In this document: positions 12,537 to 23,679 of the stretch, piece after piece | How positions within the stretch are numbered: position 1 is the stretch's first letter | Layout of the letters: every line of letters begins with the position of its first letter | Assembly (NCBI GenBank): GCA_034401795.1 | Contig: CM067370.1 | Coordinates: forward strand, 59,994,369-60,058,368 | From: Chaetoderma sp. LZ-2023a | Lineage: Eukaryota; Mollusca; Caudofoveata; Chaetodermatida; Chaetodermatidae | DNA length: 64,000 nt | Direction: 5' to 3' | Notes under the pieces: generated by a model | What the model saw: only the letters and a program-made list of their open reading frames with translations | Told to the model about the DNA's origin: nothing | Database searches by the model: none | Position numbers and translations under genes: made by a program

Positions 12537-13293
12537 GTGAGATTTCAAAATATTGTATTTCAAAATTATACAAGAGACTCAAGGCCTGTATCGCAGTATC
12601 GCTCACCTGGACCATAGGCATTTCAACTAGAATGCTCTTTATCAACAAGATTGCCACCAAACCGCTTATCCGACAGTTTCGAAAATTGCAAATTTGAGAT
12701 CAGAATACCCAAAAAAATGACATAAAACTAATTTCGGCCTCAAAACCCATCAAATAAAAAAAATCCAATATGGCCACCAAATAGGCTATATTTTGATTGG
12801 CCCATGGTGTCCAGGTTTTTTGACTGATCAACTTCCATTGAACAAACTTTAATGGCCCTTGGTCCCTAATCATATCTGCCAAATTTCAGCCTGATCCCTT
12901 CAGTGATTCTGGAGAAGCTATTTTCGCCACAACTAGGTCAACCAAGATGTTCATCGAACCATTTGACCAATCAAGTTTCCTTGAACAAACTTGGTTTAGT
13001 GCTTGTGCTAGATCATATTCCATGAGGTTTGCTTCAATCCCTCAAGCAGTTTCGGAGATTTTTAAAGACATTTCTAAAAATCGGCCAAAATCCAAGATGG
13101 CCGTCGGCCAAGATGGCCGTCGGCCAAATTGGCCGATCGACTTTGTTTGAATAAACTTGGATTCCTGCCAAATATAATTGAAATCGGCCCAGTGGTTCTT
13201 GAAAAGTTGTTTAAAGGAAAAGTTGATGGACGGACACACGACGGATGGTCGCCACGGCATAAGCTCACTTGGCCAAGGCCAGGTGAGCTAATA
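12537..13293. mobile_element. GCTCACCT/AGGTGAGC interspersed element, copy 1
   Basis: Starts in ATGTGAGATTTCAAAATATT, has TCGCTCACCTGG near its left end and CCAGGTGAGCTAATAAT at its right end (inverted). The interior repeats CCAAGATGG / GCCATCTTGG-type sequence and ends in a GGACGGACAC-like stretch before GTCGCCACGGCATAAGC. The same sequence recurs at 19815-21183 and 32812-33955. It is non-coding; the short internal frames are not conserved as proteins. It is probably a non-autonomous DNA element. Confidence 0.65.
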
Positions 13294-13371
13294 ATTATTG
13301 TATAAGCATGTACAGTTTATAGTTGCTTTCAGAATGTAAGATGTAAGAAAAATCATAAGAACGTAGAGTTC

Positions 13372-13625
13372 TTGTCTAACTCGTTATTTCACGACAGACT
13401 CAGGATATGCAGCGAATGAAAGAAAATTATATGGCTATTCGACGGATTAAATAGCTGGTTTTCTCAATGAGAAAGGTGTTAGGTAGTACCTCGCCATTGT
13501 TAGCTTGTTTATTGTAGAGCTTTGTGTTGTGATTAGTACTTATTCGGCACGTGCATGGCACGGCAGAATATAAATACAATGAATACATGCGTGAATCGAT
13601 TATAATTGAACTCAGGAGTCAGGTA
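13372..13625. repeat. Direct repeat copy 2 (about 250 bp)
   Basis: Near-identical to 12288-12530. Its right part is also the outer end of the long inverted repeat arm that starts at 13557. Confidence 0.8.
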
Positions 13626-14240
13626 CTCTTATTCTGTTAACCCTCTGGGCCCTACCAAGAATTTACAAAAAAGTTCTACAAACCCTACAGCCAAAAGCTG
13701 GAAACTTGCTTTAGAACCCTAGCCTATAAGCGGTAGTGGCGTGATAGCAGCGTAGTGCTACCATGCCAATTATGTTAACTATTTTTGGCAAAGTAACAGC
13801 TCACTATATATAAAACTATACATCATTAGAAAGGGCAATAAAATTCCTTTAAGTACATATAGAATTTGTATGAATAAAATATATTTTAGTTAGTCAATGT
13901 GCCTCTCAAAATGACCACACCTTGTAGGATAAATACATTACCCTATTTTTGCAGTTTCTCGAATTTTTGTTAAATTTTACAAATGCCATTGATAAATTTA
14001 ATCACAATGGTATTAAAACTAACAGATACCAAAGTTTTGTGAAGGTTTTCATCCGATAAGATGTGAAAATGGCAATTATATTATGTCTTTGTACCATAAA
14101 ATTTCGAGAAATTCCAGTCATGATTTTGGGGGGAGGCCTCATTCAATGTTGAATAATTCCTTTATACATAACCAAACACATACCAGGGTTTCTCAGCATT
14201 GACAACGAATAAATGGCAAATTTTATGTTATGTAGCATTG
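13557..14240. repeat. Long inverted repeat, left arm
   Basis: Complementary to 16430-17058 at roughly 90-95% by eye, from GGCACGGCAGAATATAAATA at the outer edge to the ACCAAACA...GGTTTCTCAG segment near the inner edge. The arm contains CCCTCTGGGCCCTACCAAG and a block rich in short AT stretches. No coding frame. Confidence 0.85.
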
Positions 14241-15182
14241 CTGGTTGTAATCAGCAATTTAAGAAGCGAACGCGAATGTTTTACACTAAGATTCTATAGC
14301 ATCAGATATTTTTCCGTAGCGGCGTCTCCAATAGGAATCGTTTATCGTGAAAGATCATGAGAGAATGAGAGGAATTTGCAGAATCGTACCCATATCTAAT
14401 ATATGAGTACCAAGCTCATTACCCGTTATTGGCAACACCGTATCACGTGCTATAAGATTGACGCATCTGATTGGTCGGTAATTCATGAATATTAATTTTT
14501 CCGGCAAGATGGCGACACGATCAGCTGTTTTACAAAATAGTTGTGTGTTCAAATATGCCAATCTATGAATATTTCTTGTACGCCACAAACTAAAAAGTAC
14601 ACAGATGACTAGATTAACCATATTGCCAATCGGGAAGTGGGATGCCGATATATTTGACAGCTTTCGCATCTCAACTCGGCCTAATTAATGCTAGTAATTT
14701 GAAGAGTAAGTTTTCTTGGAAATTGTAAACAAAGACACGCATCGATGATTGAGATTATCGGATTGTTTATCTATAACCTTATTGTTATTTCACAACCAGA
14801 GGTAAATGAATGGATTTATATATTATTGGTTCTGCTGCTTTCTTACCACAATCTATAACTTTCTCGGTTAAATTAGTCATTGAGTAGCTGAAAACTTGGA
14901 AGTAACACCACATAGACTAACAATCATTGATTGGAACTTACTAATTATTCCTTAGAAAACTAATATTTCACTATTGCCCTTGTTACAAACATTCTATCAC
15001 CATTTACTGTGTGGCCAGTATCCTCTGATCAAAGATATAGAGAACCGGGGCCCTGAAACAAACTTGCACTATCATGGAAGTGTGCGAAAAATTAAAAACA
15101 ATTATCACATTTGAACCTGAAATTCCAGAATTTCAGGTTTACAGTCATTATAAAGGTAAGACAGTCATTATAAAGGTAAGAT

Positions 15183-15262
15183 GTTGAATATTTTGAATCC
15201 AGTTTGAAGCTGGTGCTGCCTTAGCCAGCTTTCAGTCAAATTAGTTTCAAAATATTCAACAT
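15183..15262. repeat. Fold-back element, family B
   Basis: TGAATATTTTGAATCCAG...GAAGCTGGTGCTGCC pairs with AGCCAGCTTTCAGTC...CAAAATATTCAACA. Confidence 0.6.
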
Positions 15263-15529
15263 AATTTTGAAACATTCGTAACAAATTTTTTATTCACTCT
15301 TGTTGATTGAAAAGGTTAATCCAGTAACTAGTAGTCATACTCCCTTTTTGGACTATATACGCACACCATTTATTATATTATTAATTTCTGCACAAAAATC
15401 TGAGGGCGGTGTATGACCATAACAGCCGTTGTCGGGTCATAGTGCTTACCAGGATATCCCTATGACCCTGTGCCGTACATGTATATTGTTAACCATCCAA
15501 CATTTGAGTCAAACCAAAACTGCTGTAGT

Positions 15530-15625
15530 TGTTTAGGAAAATGTCTATTTTCCGACCAAAGTACCATTATTTTTGAAAATGTATCACTGGAATGACTGGC
15601 TCTTGGTCTGCATATGGGCATTGTC
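15530..15625. repeat. Partial fold-back element, family A
   Basis: Retains ATCACTGGAATGACTGGCTC and a terminal CTTGGTCTGCATATGGGCA block; the partner arm is mostly deleted. Confidence 0.5.
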
Positions 15626-16119
15626 TATGAGAAAATGGAAATTTTCATGAAAAAATTTGATTGTTAGTCTTAACATAACTCTTAGAATTAGCCTATTTCT
15701 AACTTATTGTTCCTATTTTTTTCAGGTGAGCGGACAATGGCTTAAAAACATCAGAGACTTTCTTCTGCTAAGTGGGCTGATGGATTTACTAACATGGATT
15801 TTATAAAGATAAAAATTTGTTGATCTGTGTAAAATAAGACTGCTTAGACTGCTGGGATATTGCAATTGTCTCCATTCATCTGTCTCTCCGTCCATCTCCA
15901 AAAGCTTTTGGTAGAATCAAAATTGTTAATGTAAATTACTGATATGATTATGAATTTGGAGACACTAGGCTCCATCGAAATGAATCAGCCAAGAATGACG
16001 CAAATATGATTCGACAGCAGTGAAATATACAACATAAATCTGCACACGAGCAAGGTAAGATTAACCCTTTTTCCGATGAATTCCCCATACCTCATTTTAA
16101 TGATACCATAAAGGAAAAC

Positions 16120-16203
16120 TGGTGAATATTTTAAAATTAGTTTGACTGCAAACTGCCTTAGGCAGCAATGGCTTTCAGTCAAATTAATTTCAAAATATTC
16201 AAT
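16120..16203. repeat. Fold-back element, family B
   Basis: TGAATATTTTAAAATTAG...GACTGCAAACTGCC pairs with GGCAGCAATGGCTTTCAGTC...CAAAATATTCAATA. This is one of the best-preserved copies. Confidence 0.65.
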
Positions 16204-16429
16204 AGAATAAATTTTATACTGTAAGCATCATACTTTTTCAGGGATTCTGTTGAATAATTGAAAAGATCCCAGTCAGATTAGTTTCAAAATATTAAACAGG
16301 TTAGCTGTATCTATAGTTATCATGGAATTGGGAATTTAGGATTCAAAGTGTATAAACTGATCCCAACGCACGCAAATCATGGATGGAGCTTACCTAGATG
16401 AGCCAGAGCTAAAAGTGGATTCATCTATT

Positions 16430-17058
16430 AGAAAATCTAAATTTCTGCCATGTCCACTTGTCAATTCCAGTCTGAGAAACCTTGGTATGTTTGGTTATGT
16501 GAATTTCTCGAAATTCTACGGTACCACGACATAATATAATTGCCATTTTCACATCTTATCGGATGAAAACCTTCACGAAACTTTGGTATCTATTAGTTTT
16601 AATACCATTGTAATTAAATTTATCAATGGCATTTGTAAAATTTAAAAAAATTCGATAACCTTTGCAAAAATAGACCAATGTATTTATCCTACAAGGTGTG
16701 GCCATTTTGAGAGGCACGTTGACTAACTAAAATATATTTTATTCATACAAATTTTATATATACTTAAAGGAATTTTATTGCCCTTTCTAATGATATATAG
16801 TTTTATATATAGTGAGCTGTTACTTTACCAAAAATAGTTAACATAATTGGCATGGTAGCACTACGCTGCTATCACGCCACTACCGCTTATAGGCTAGGGT
16901 TCTAAGCAAGTTTCCAGCTTTTGGCTGTAGGGTTTGTAGCGCTTTTTTGTAAATTCTTGGTAGGGCCCAGAGGGTTAACAGAACAACAGTACCTGACTCC
17001 TGAGTTCAATTATAATCGATTCACGCATGCATTCATTGTATTTATATTCTGCCGTGCC
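16430..17058. repeat. Long inverted repeat, right arm
   Basis: Reverse-complement partner of 13557-14240. It ends outward in TTATATTCTGCCGTGCC, immediately followed by an oligo-G run (CCCCCTAGGGGGGG). Confidence 0.85.
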
Positions 17059-17194
17059 CCCTAGGGGGGGGGGGAAGAGTGGGTGTTCAAAAGATCGCTC
17101 TCACACACCCTCTCCATGAATTGAAATTAAGGCCAAATGAGCCACTACATGTCTCTAGCAGGATTACTAGATTCTACTTTAGCCCGTGAAATTT

Positions 17195-17330
17195 TTATTG
17201 GTGACCAAGAGAAGACTATCTTTGAAATTTTAACACTGGAATGACTGGTTCAGTTATCGAACCAGTCATTCTAGTGGTACATTTTTACAAATAGTCTTCT
17301 CTTGCTCTGAATATCTACATTTCTGAAGAT
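17195..17330. repeat. Fold-back element, family A
   Basis: CCAAGAGAAGACTATCTTTG...ACACTGGAATGACTGGTTC is followed by GAACCAGTCATTCTAGTGGT...AATAGTCTTCTCTTG. The two arms meet at CAGTTATC. Confidence 0.75.
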
Positions 17331-18435
17331 CACAGCAATGACATTTTTTGGCCACCATGACCATTGACATATCAAATTGTTACCATCAGGCTGGTCGGTT
17401 ACAAATTGTACTAGTCATAGTCAATTTCTACTAGCCTCTGGCTCGTGTTAATTTTTAACTCCTGCTTTCACAGATCATTTCCCCTTATGACATCCAGATT
17501 TTCTCTGTGTAATGCAACTCTTCCAAAATCAGTGGTTGGAGTTCAAACAAATTTGCTATGTGATTATGGAGTGCAAGGCAGCAAGAGGGAATTTACATTT
17601 GGCTCTGCCCCCAGGGATTGGATGGGGTAACGAGGTCAGTGGTAAACATGGGTTCTGCTATAATGCATCATCGACCAAGCAATCTAGTTATCACTTGGAT
17701 TCCATTGATGACTAGATTCAATTTTTAAAGCACAACAGTGTTGTCGGGGACTTGATGCTTGATAGATAACATTATGAACAAGAGTTATCAGAGATTGTAA
17801 ACCACTGCCGAGACTACCATACCATTTTTCTCACAATGTACATAGCGGTTTTAAAATAAATTTTAGAACATCCAAATTTGTTAAATCAGTGTATGGCCGG
17901 CCCTCTACTTTGTTAAAATCTGAGCAAAATCTAACCAGTAGTTTCCGAGATGTCCATAGATTAAAATGTGTATCCAATCTGGATCCTGGGTTTTTGTCCA
18001 TATCAGAGACAACTTCTGGATATCCTTGTTTAGGTTATGTTGCTTTGTTGTGTTAAAATTTGAAACCAGTAGGATCAATATTTTAGATGCAATACCGGAC
18101 GCACACAAATGTAATAAATATCCCCTTCCCCTTGCAGGACAAGGGTAAAGATCCTGAAGTCTAAAAAAGTAATCTGTTGAGTATATTTTGATATATTTAA
18201 TTGGAATCTATTGTTGCCTAAAGCAGCAGCAGCTTCCAATCAAATTGGACTCGATATATTGAACAAATCTACTATACATAGTCCAGTCTGATTACCTAAT
18301 ATGAGATTCTCTCTCCCTCTCACTTCGAGAAAACTTTATTTGATATTTGCACTGGTAGTTTACACAATACAGTATTTAAATATTATTAACCCTATAACAC
18401 ACAAGCCCACCAAAAACGGCTACAGCAGTGACCTT
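17331..18435. other. No gene recognised
   Basis: AT-rich sequence with short frames only. A family-B fold-back lies at about 18179-18262 (ATATATTTAATTGGAATC / CTTCCAATCAAATTGGAC). Nothing else could be supported. Confidence 0.5.
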
Positions 18436-18560
18436 GCAAAATGGCCATTTGCAGATCATGTGAATATTTTTGAAAAAGTATGACTGGAATCTCTGGCGCA
18501 ATAACCGAATGGTAAATTTTCAAACAGATTCTTTGTCTGGAAATGGATATTTACTATGAG
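18436..18560. repeat. Fold-back element, family A (diverged)
   Basis: AAATGGCCATTTGCAGATC...GACTGGAATCTCTGG and an inverted CGAATGGTAAATTTTC...TCTGGAAATGGATA arm. Confidence 0.5.
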
Positions 18561-18992
18561 ATGTAATTTTTTTTAGCAAATTTAAGTGTTACAGGGTTTA
18601 TAAAAATCATCAAGTTTAAATTTGTTTTAATTTTTCTCTCAAATGGTGTTTCAAGCTGAAAAATAAAAGGATAGATACATTAATAACATCGCAACATGAA
18701 CAGCAGCAAACCCCAGTAAGAGTGACAAAAATGGACAGGGCAATCAAGCGCAATAACTGGGGTGTCGGAATGTGTTTTGACCTGGGTGGGGTGGGAGCTA
18801 AACTGTGGGAGAGGGAAAAAGGGGGCGGGGGCATCTCCCAATTCCACCCCCCCCATCGTTCTGTCCCCATGTGAACCATCTCTCCACAGTGGTCAATATC
18901 TTTAAAACAATTGTATTGTCTATGCTGATATGTCCTTCAAGGTTCCAGACCACAGGCCTTTGAATTTTTGTCCATGCATACCACTACCACAT
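18561..18992. other. No gene recognised
   Basis: Contains G-rich tracts (18780-18860) and an 87-codon minus frame of low complexity that I do not accept as a gene. Confidence 0.5.
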
Positions 18993-19032
18993 ATCCCCCT
19001 ACTATAATATATATATATTATAGTAGGGGGAT
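18993..19032. repeat. 40 bp perfect palindrome
   Basis: ATCCCCCTACTATAATATAT is followed directly by its exact reverse complement, with no loop and no mismatch over 40 bp. Confidence 0.97.
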
Positions 19033-19391
19033 GTGTTTTTTTCAAATTATTGGCAAGTGTCTCTCAATACCTAAACCCCACTTGACCATTGATTTTAAAT
19101 AATTTCACCATGATGGATGTTCAGTAATTTTGAGAGGCTTTCAGTTATTCAGTAATGGCAAATTGTCATTATAAAATAATTTAAAAGCGTGGAAACTAGA
19201 ATTTCATTAAAATTAAACTAACTGTCATAAGCTGTAACATCATATCACGTGACAAAGATAACAAACAAAATTCGCGATCTTCTTAACTACCGAGAGCGGG
19301 TTGCGTTCGCATTTCCGTATTATATGACACTGCTAGTACAGGATGCCGTTTAGAAAGATTTTCCAGCTTGCCCAATCGTTGAGCAGCTCTA
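19033..19391. other. No gene recognised
   Basis: AT-rich sequence without supported features. Confidence 0.5.
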
Positions 19392-19402
19392 TAATAATAA
19401 TG

Positions 19403-19434
<32 letters not shown>
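19392..19434. repeat. (ATA)n microsatellite
   Basis: About 14 ATA/AAT triplets with one G interruption. The minus frame crossing it (a run of Tyr) is an artefact of this repeat. Confidence 0.95.
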
Positions 19435-19436
<2 letters not shown>

Positions 19437-19696
19437 CCGATTCCATCTATCCAGATAATCAGGTACTCGCTTAAATAAAGGAATTGCTTCGTCATCTTCG
19501 ACATTTTTACGCAAACTATTTCATTCACAAAGATCTATTTATATTTTCCCGCATAAATTTGTAAACAAACTGAATTGACCAATTGACAGTGGATTTAGAA
19601 AATTCAGCCTTCTGACGTAATGTAACGCTAAGTTTGATTGGATAAAACGCCAGTAATGCTTGCGTATTAAGCGATCGAAAACTGGTGGTAGTTTGA

Positions 19697-19803
19697 GCCG
19701 ATAATACGTCCCGTCGCTCCCGGCGTCTAATTGTCTCTTGTCGATAATACGTCCCGTCGGACTAGGAACCTAATTATTTCATGCCGATAATACGTCCCAT
19801 CGC
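19697..19803. repeat. Three tandem 43 bp CpG-containing units
   Basis: CGATAATACGTCCC(G/A)TCG occurs at 19699, 19742 and 19785, exactly 43 bp apart, with diverged sequence between. It is markedly richer in CpG than its surroundings. Confidence 0.85.
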
Positions 19804-19814
19804 CGCCACAGGGT

Positions 19815-21183
19815 TAAATGTGAGATTTCAAAATATTGTATTTCAAAATTATACAAGAGCCCCAAGGGGCCTGTATCGCTCACCTGGACCATAGGCATTT
19901 CAACTAGAATGCTCTTTATCAACAAGATGGCCACCAAACCGCTTATCCAACAGTTTCGAAAATTGCAAATTTGAGATCAGAATACCCAAAAACACATATA
20001 AAACCAATTTCGGCCTTAAAATCCATCAAATAAAAAAATCCAATATGGACGCAAACATGCCATATTTTGATTGGCCCATGGTGTACAGGTTTTTGACAGA
20101 TCAACTTCCATTGAACAAACTTTAATGGCCCTTGGTCCCTAAATCATATCTGCCAAATTTAGGCCCAATCCTTTCAGCAGTTCTGGAGAAGTCGCTTTCG
20201 CTACAACTAGGTCGACCAAGATGGCCACCAAACCATTTGACAAATCAAGTTCCCTTGAACAAACTTGGTTCAGCTCTTGCCCTAAATCATATTTCATCAG
20301 GTTTGCATCAATCCCATAAGCGGTTTCGGAGAAGATTTTTAGACGTTTCTAAAAATCGGCCAAAATCCAAGATGGTTACAGGCCCAATTGGCCGATCGGC
20401 TTCGTTTGAACAAACTTGAATCTCTACACCCTAAGGATGCTTCCTGCCAAATATAATTGAAATCGGCCAGGTAGTTCTCGAGAAAACATTTTAAATTTCC
20501 CATTGCTTTAGTATGGGAGCTTTTGGCGAGAAAATGATCCAAGATGGCTGCCAAACCGTTTATCCGACAGTTTCAAAAATTTGAAATCTGAGCTCAGAAT
20601 ACCCCAAAACACATACAAAACCAATTTCGGCCTCAAAATCCATCAAATAAAAAAATCCAATATGGTGCCAAATATGCTATATTTTGATCGGCACACGGCG
20701 GCCATGTTTTTTGACTGATCAACTTCTCTTGAACAAACTTTAATGGCCCTTAGGCCGTAATCATATCTGCCAAATTTTGGCCTGATCCCTTCAGCGGTTC
20801 TGGAGAAGTCATTTCCGCTACAACTAGGTCAACCAAGATGGCCGCCAAACCATTTGACCAATCAAGTTCCCTTGAACAAACTTGGTTCAGCTCTTGCCAT
20901 AGATCATAAATCTAAGATTTGCATCAATCTCCTAAGTGGTTTCGGAGATTTTTAAAGACGTTTCCTAAAATCAGCCTAAATCCAAGGTGGCCACCGGCCA
21001 AATTGGCCAATTGGGTTCATTTGAACAAACTTAGATCCCTATGCCCTAAGGATGCTTCCTGCCAAATATAATTGAAATCGGCCCAGGGGTTCTTGAGAAG
21101 TCGTTTAAAGGAAAAGTTGACGGATGGACGGACGGTCGCCATGGCATAAGCTCACTTGGCCTTTCAGGCCAGGTGAGCTAATA
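19815..21183. mobile_element. GCTCACCT/AGGTGAGC interspersed element, copy 2 (two internal bodies)
   Basis: Same left part as copy 1 (ATGTGAGATTTCAAAATATT ... TCGCTCACCTGGACC) and same right end (GGCCAGGTGAGCTAATAAT). The interior holds two head-to-tail bodies, each with GACAGTTTC(G/A)AAAAT, AACCAATTTCGGCC and CAAGATGGCC blocks, and ends in GACGGATGGACGGACGG. Non-coding. Confidence 0.7.
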
Positions 21184-21390
21184 ATATAAAAACATGCTTT
21201 TCGATTAAATCAGAAAATCGTGCAAGCCTAATACAGTGGGACCACATGAATCCAACTTAAGACAACCAAGATAATTTCTGTAAATGTAATTGATTTCAAT
21301 CATCTCTCGCTATATCAGTATTTTGAAAGGAGGCAGCTTTTCGGTTTATATATAATTTGTACAGATTTTTAAATGCCATGCTTACATAAA

Positions 21391-21740
21391 ACCCCCAACA
21401 GACCACCACCCCCCCTTTAGTGGGTTGGTCTGTAGTTTTATTAACCACTATAAAAACACTTACTGTTCAATCACTACTTGCTAAATCAAATTATCTGCAT
21501 TTAGCTACCAGAATAAGATTTTTATGCTCGCTTACATACTCCCTTATGCCTTTATCATCACCATGCATACCCGTAACCAGGCTACTGGTAAGGTAACCCC
21601 CAGCATAAGCCTCAGTATAGACTGGCACCAGTCTGTACTCATTCCTTGGTGACGCGTCACTAAGCGCGGCCGCGCATGCGCAACAGATCCCAAATAGGAA
21701 ACAGATTCACTTTTCTAAATTTAAGTGTCATATATGCCGA
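21391..21740. repeat. E1 left (3') inverted terminal repeat
   Basis: From CCCCAACAGACC through GTTCAATCACTACTTGCTAA, ATAGACTGGCACCAGTCTG and the NRF-1 type site to CACTTTTCTAAA. It is the inverse of 29630-29917 over about 260 bp; the two outermost stretches differ, as in DIRS elements with split termini. Confidence 0.85.
21671..21682. promoter_or_regulatory. NRF-1 type palindrome in E1 left terminal repeat
   Basis: CGCGCATGCGCA fits the NRF-1 consensus YGCGCAYGCGCR. It lies beside GGTGACGCGTCACTAA, itself containing a 12 bp palindrome. Confidence 0.6.
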
Positions 21741-21784
21741 CTACATTCTCAAATCATTACCCTACGAGGTGGCTGAGACCGGGT

Positions 21785-21907
21785 CGTAGTGATTGAATGG
21801 TAAGTATGTTTTCATAGTGGTTAATAAAACTACAGACCAACCCACTAAAGGGGGCCTGTTATTACACCACAAAAACATCTTGACCATTCAATCACCACTT
21901 GCTAAAC
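21785..21907. repeat. E1 internal complementary region
   Basis: The first half (GTAGTGATTGAATGGTAAG...AACCCACTAAAG) is the complement of the left terminus. The second half (TTATTACACCACAAAAACATC...CACTTGC) is the complement of the right terminus at 29870-29917. The two fuse at the point where the ends would join in a circle, which is the DIRS template-repair region. Confidence 0.8.
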
Positions 21908-22292
21908 CCGTAGATTTGGTCAGTGCCCTACTACGAACCCATGGTGGGTGGAGATTTGAGAATCCATAAGCAAGGATAAAAATCAAATAAAACGTAACCA
22001 AATGTTAATAACATAACATAATGGTGCATCTTAATTAATCACACAGTGATTATCAAACAAGGATTTCTTTAAACTTAAAGAAATAAATAATAATAAACCA
22101 ATGAAAAAACTCACCATTTCACGCAGACGAGCAGTCTTAACGAAAATGGAGTAGTGAGATTGGTAAATGGTCTTAAGCCTTTTTAGATAGAATGAAGAGA
22201 TATTTAAAAAAGGGTGCTGCTGCACTCTGATTTTTAAATAAAAAGGAGGTAAAAGTACTCGGATTTCCATCCTGCTACTAGCATTACCTCAA

Positions 22293-23679
22293 CCTGCCAT
22301 GATGACAAACTAATAAATGACAGCTATTAAAAAATATTTATTTCTTCCTCAAACCAGTAATCCTTATTAAGTGTCAAAGCGATCCGCTAAACGGTCAAGC
22401 AGGTATCGTTCGGAAACTAATTTTCAAGATGACTGCCGCTGACTGGTGGCCATATTGGATTTCAGATCAAAAATTTTGATAGGCCTTTTCACCAGACATA
22501 TTCCACCGACCATAGGAAGTGAGCCGATAAATGGTAACGGAGATATCATCCAGAAACCAACTTTCAAGATGGCAGTCCATAGCTGGCGGCCATCTTGGAT
22601 TTTGGATCAGTGTCGATTTGGATAAGTTTCTTCCTCAGACCTAGTCAAACCAACCACTTTATGAAGTTTCAAAGCGATCCGATAAACGGTAACGGAGTTA
22701 TCATCCGGAAACTAATTTTCAAGATGGCCACCGGTGGCTGGTGGCCATCTTGGATTTCGAATCATTGTCAATCTAGATAGGTTTCTTCACCAGAGGTAGT
22801 CGAATCACCCGATGAAGTTTAAAAGCGATCCAATAAACGATAACGGAGTTATTATCTGGAAACCAATTTTCAAGATGGCAACCGGGTGGCGGGTGGCCAT
22901 CTTCGATTTTGGATCATTGTCGATTTCGATAGGCTTTTTCTGCAGACCTAGTCCAACCACTCTCTGAAGTTTCAAAGCGATGCGATAAACAGTAACAGAG
23001 TTATCATCCGGAAACCAATTTCCAAGATGGCCACCAGTGGGTGGCCATCTTGGATTTCGGATCATTGTCAATTTCGATAGGTTTCTTCCCCAGACCTAGT
23101 CTAACCACGCCATGAAGTTTCAAAGCAATCCGATAAACGGTAACTGAGTTATCATCCAGAAACCAATTTTCAAGATGGACGTCGGTGGCTGGTGGCCATC
23201 TTGGATTTCGGATCATCGTCTATTTCGATAGGTTTCTTCCCCAGACCTAGTCCAACCACCCTATAAGTTTCAATGCGATCTGACAAACAGTAACGGAGTT
23301 ATCATCCGGAAAGCAATTTTCAAGATGGCCACCGGTAGCTGGCGGCCATCTTGGATTTCGGATCATCGTCGATTTCGATAAGTTTCTTCCCAAGACCTAG
23401 TCCAACCACCCTATGAAGTGACAATGCGATCCGCCAAACGGTAACAATGTTATCATCCGGAAACCAGTTTTCAAGATGGCTGCCGGTTGGATTTCGAATC
23501 ATCGTCGATTTCGCTAGGTTTCTTCCCAAGTCCAAGTCCAACCACCCTATGAAGTTTCAATGCGATCCAACAAACGGTAACGAAGTTATCATCCGGACAC
23601 CACTCTGCCGCCTGCACGCCTTCCCGCCCGTATGGACGGCGGCATTACATAATAACCCGCCAAATTTTTTGGCGGGGTA
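22293..23679. mobile_element. Non-autonomous element with eight 150 bp tandem units, inserted in E1
   Basis: Starts CCTGCCATGATGAC and ends in a hairpin CCCGCCAAATTTTTTGGCGGG. A related copy at 31066 starts ACCCCGCCATGATG, so the ends are about 9 bp inverted (ACCCCGCCA / TGGCGGGGT). The core is about eight units of roughly 150 bp; CAAGATG falls at 22425, 22565, 22720, 22871, 23023, 23171, 23321 and 23472. Each unit carries CAAGATGGC facing GCCATCTTGG. It interrupts the E1 recombinase gene, as shown by comparison with E4. Architecture resembles bivalve 'pearl' / Helentron-like elements (inference). Confidence 0.75.

Larger units (their letters stand above)
14241..16429. other. Spacer of the long inverted repeat; no gene recognised
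   Basis: 2.2 kb between the inverted arms. It contains a family-B stem-loop (15183-15262), a partial family-A fold-back (15530-15625), another family-B copy (16120-16203) and a direct 19-bp duplication around 15150-15180 (GACAGTCATTATAAAGGTAA). The 104-codon minus frame at 14355-14669 has no recognisable motif. CAAGATGGCGAC near 14510 resembles a YY1 site. Confidence 0.5.

Noticed and set aside
14355..14669. 104-codon minus frame inside the inverted-repeat spacer
   Set aside because: No recognisable domain or codon pattern; neighbours are repeats.
19283..19528. 81-codon minus frame with a run of Tyr
   Set aside because: It is the (ATA)n microsatellite read in one frame.
7532..21390. Hidden tRNA or rRNA genes
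   Set aside because: I saw no cloverleaf with A and B boxes or rRNA-like conserved segments by eye; a covariance-model scan would be decisive.
21391..21907. Stand-alone 500 bp MITE with long inverted arms (AACCACTATAAAA...)
   Set aside because: The apparent arms are the DIRS terminal repeat and its internal complementary region; the same unit always sits at the 3' end of a family-A element.
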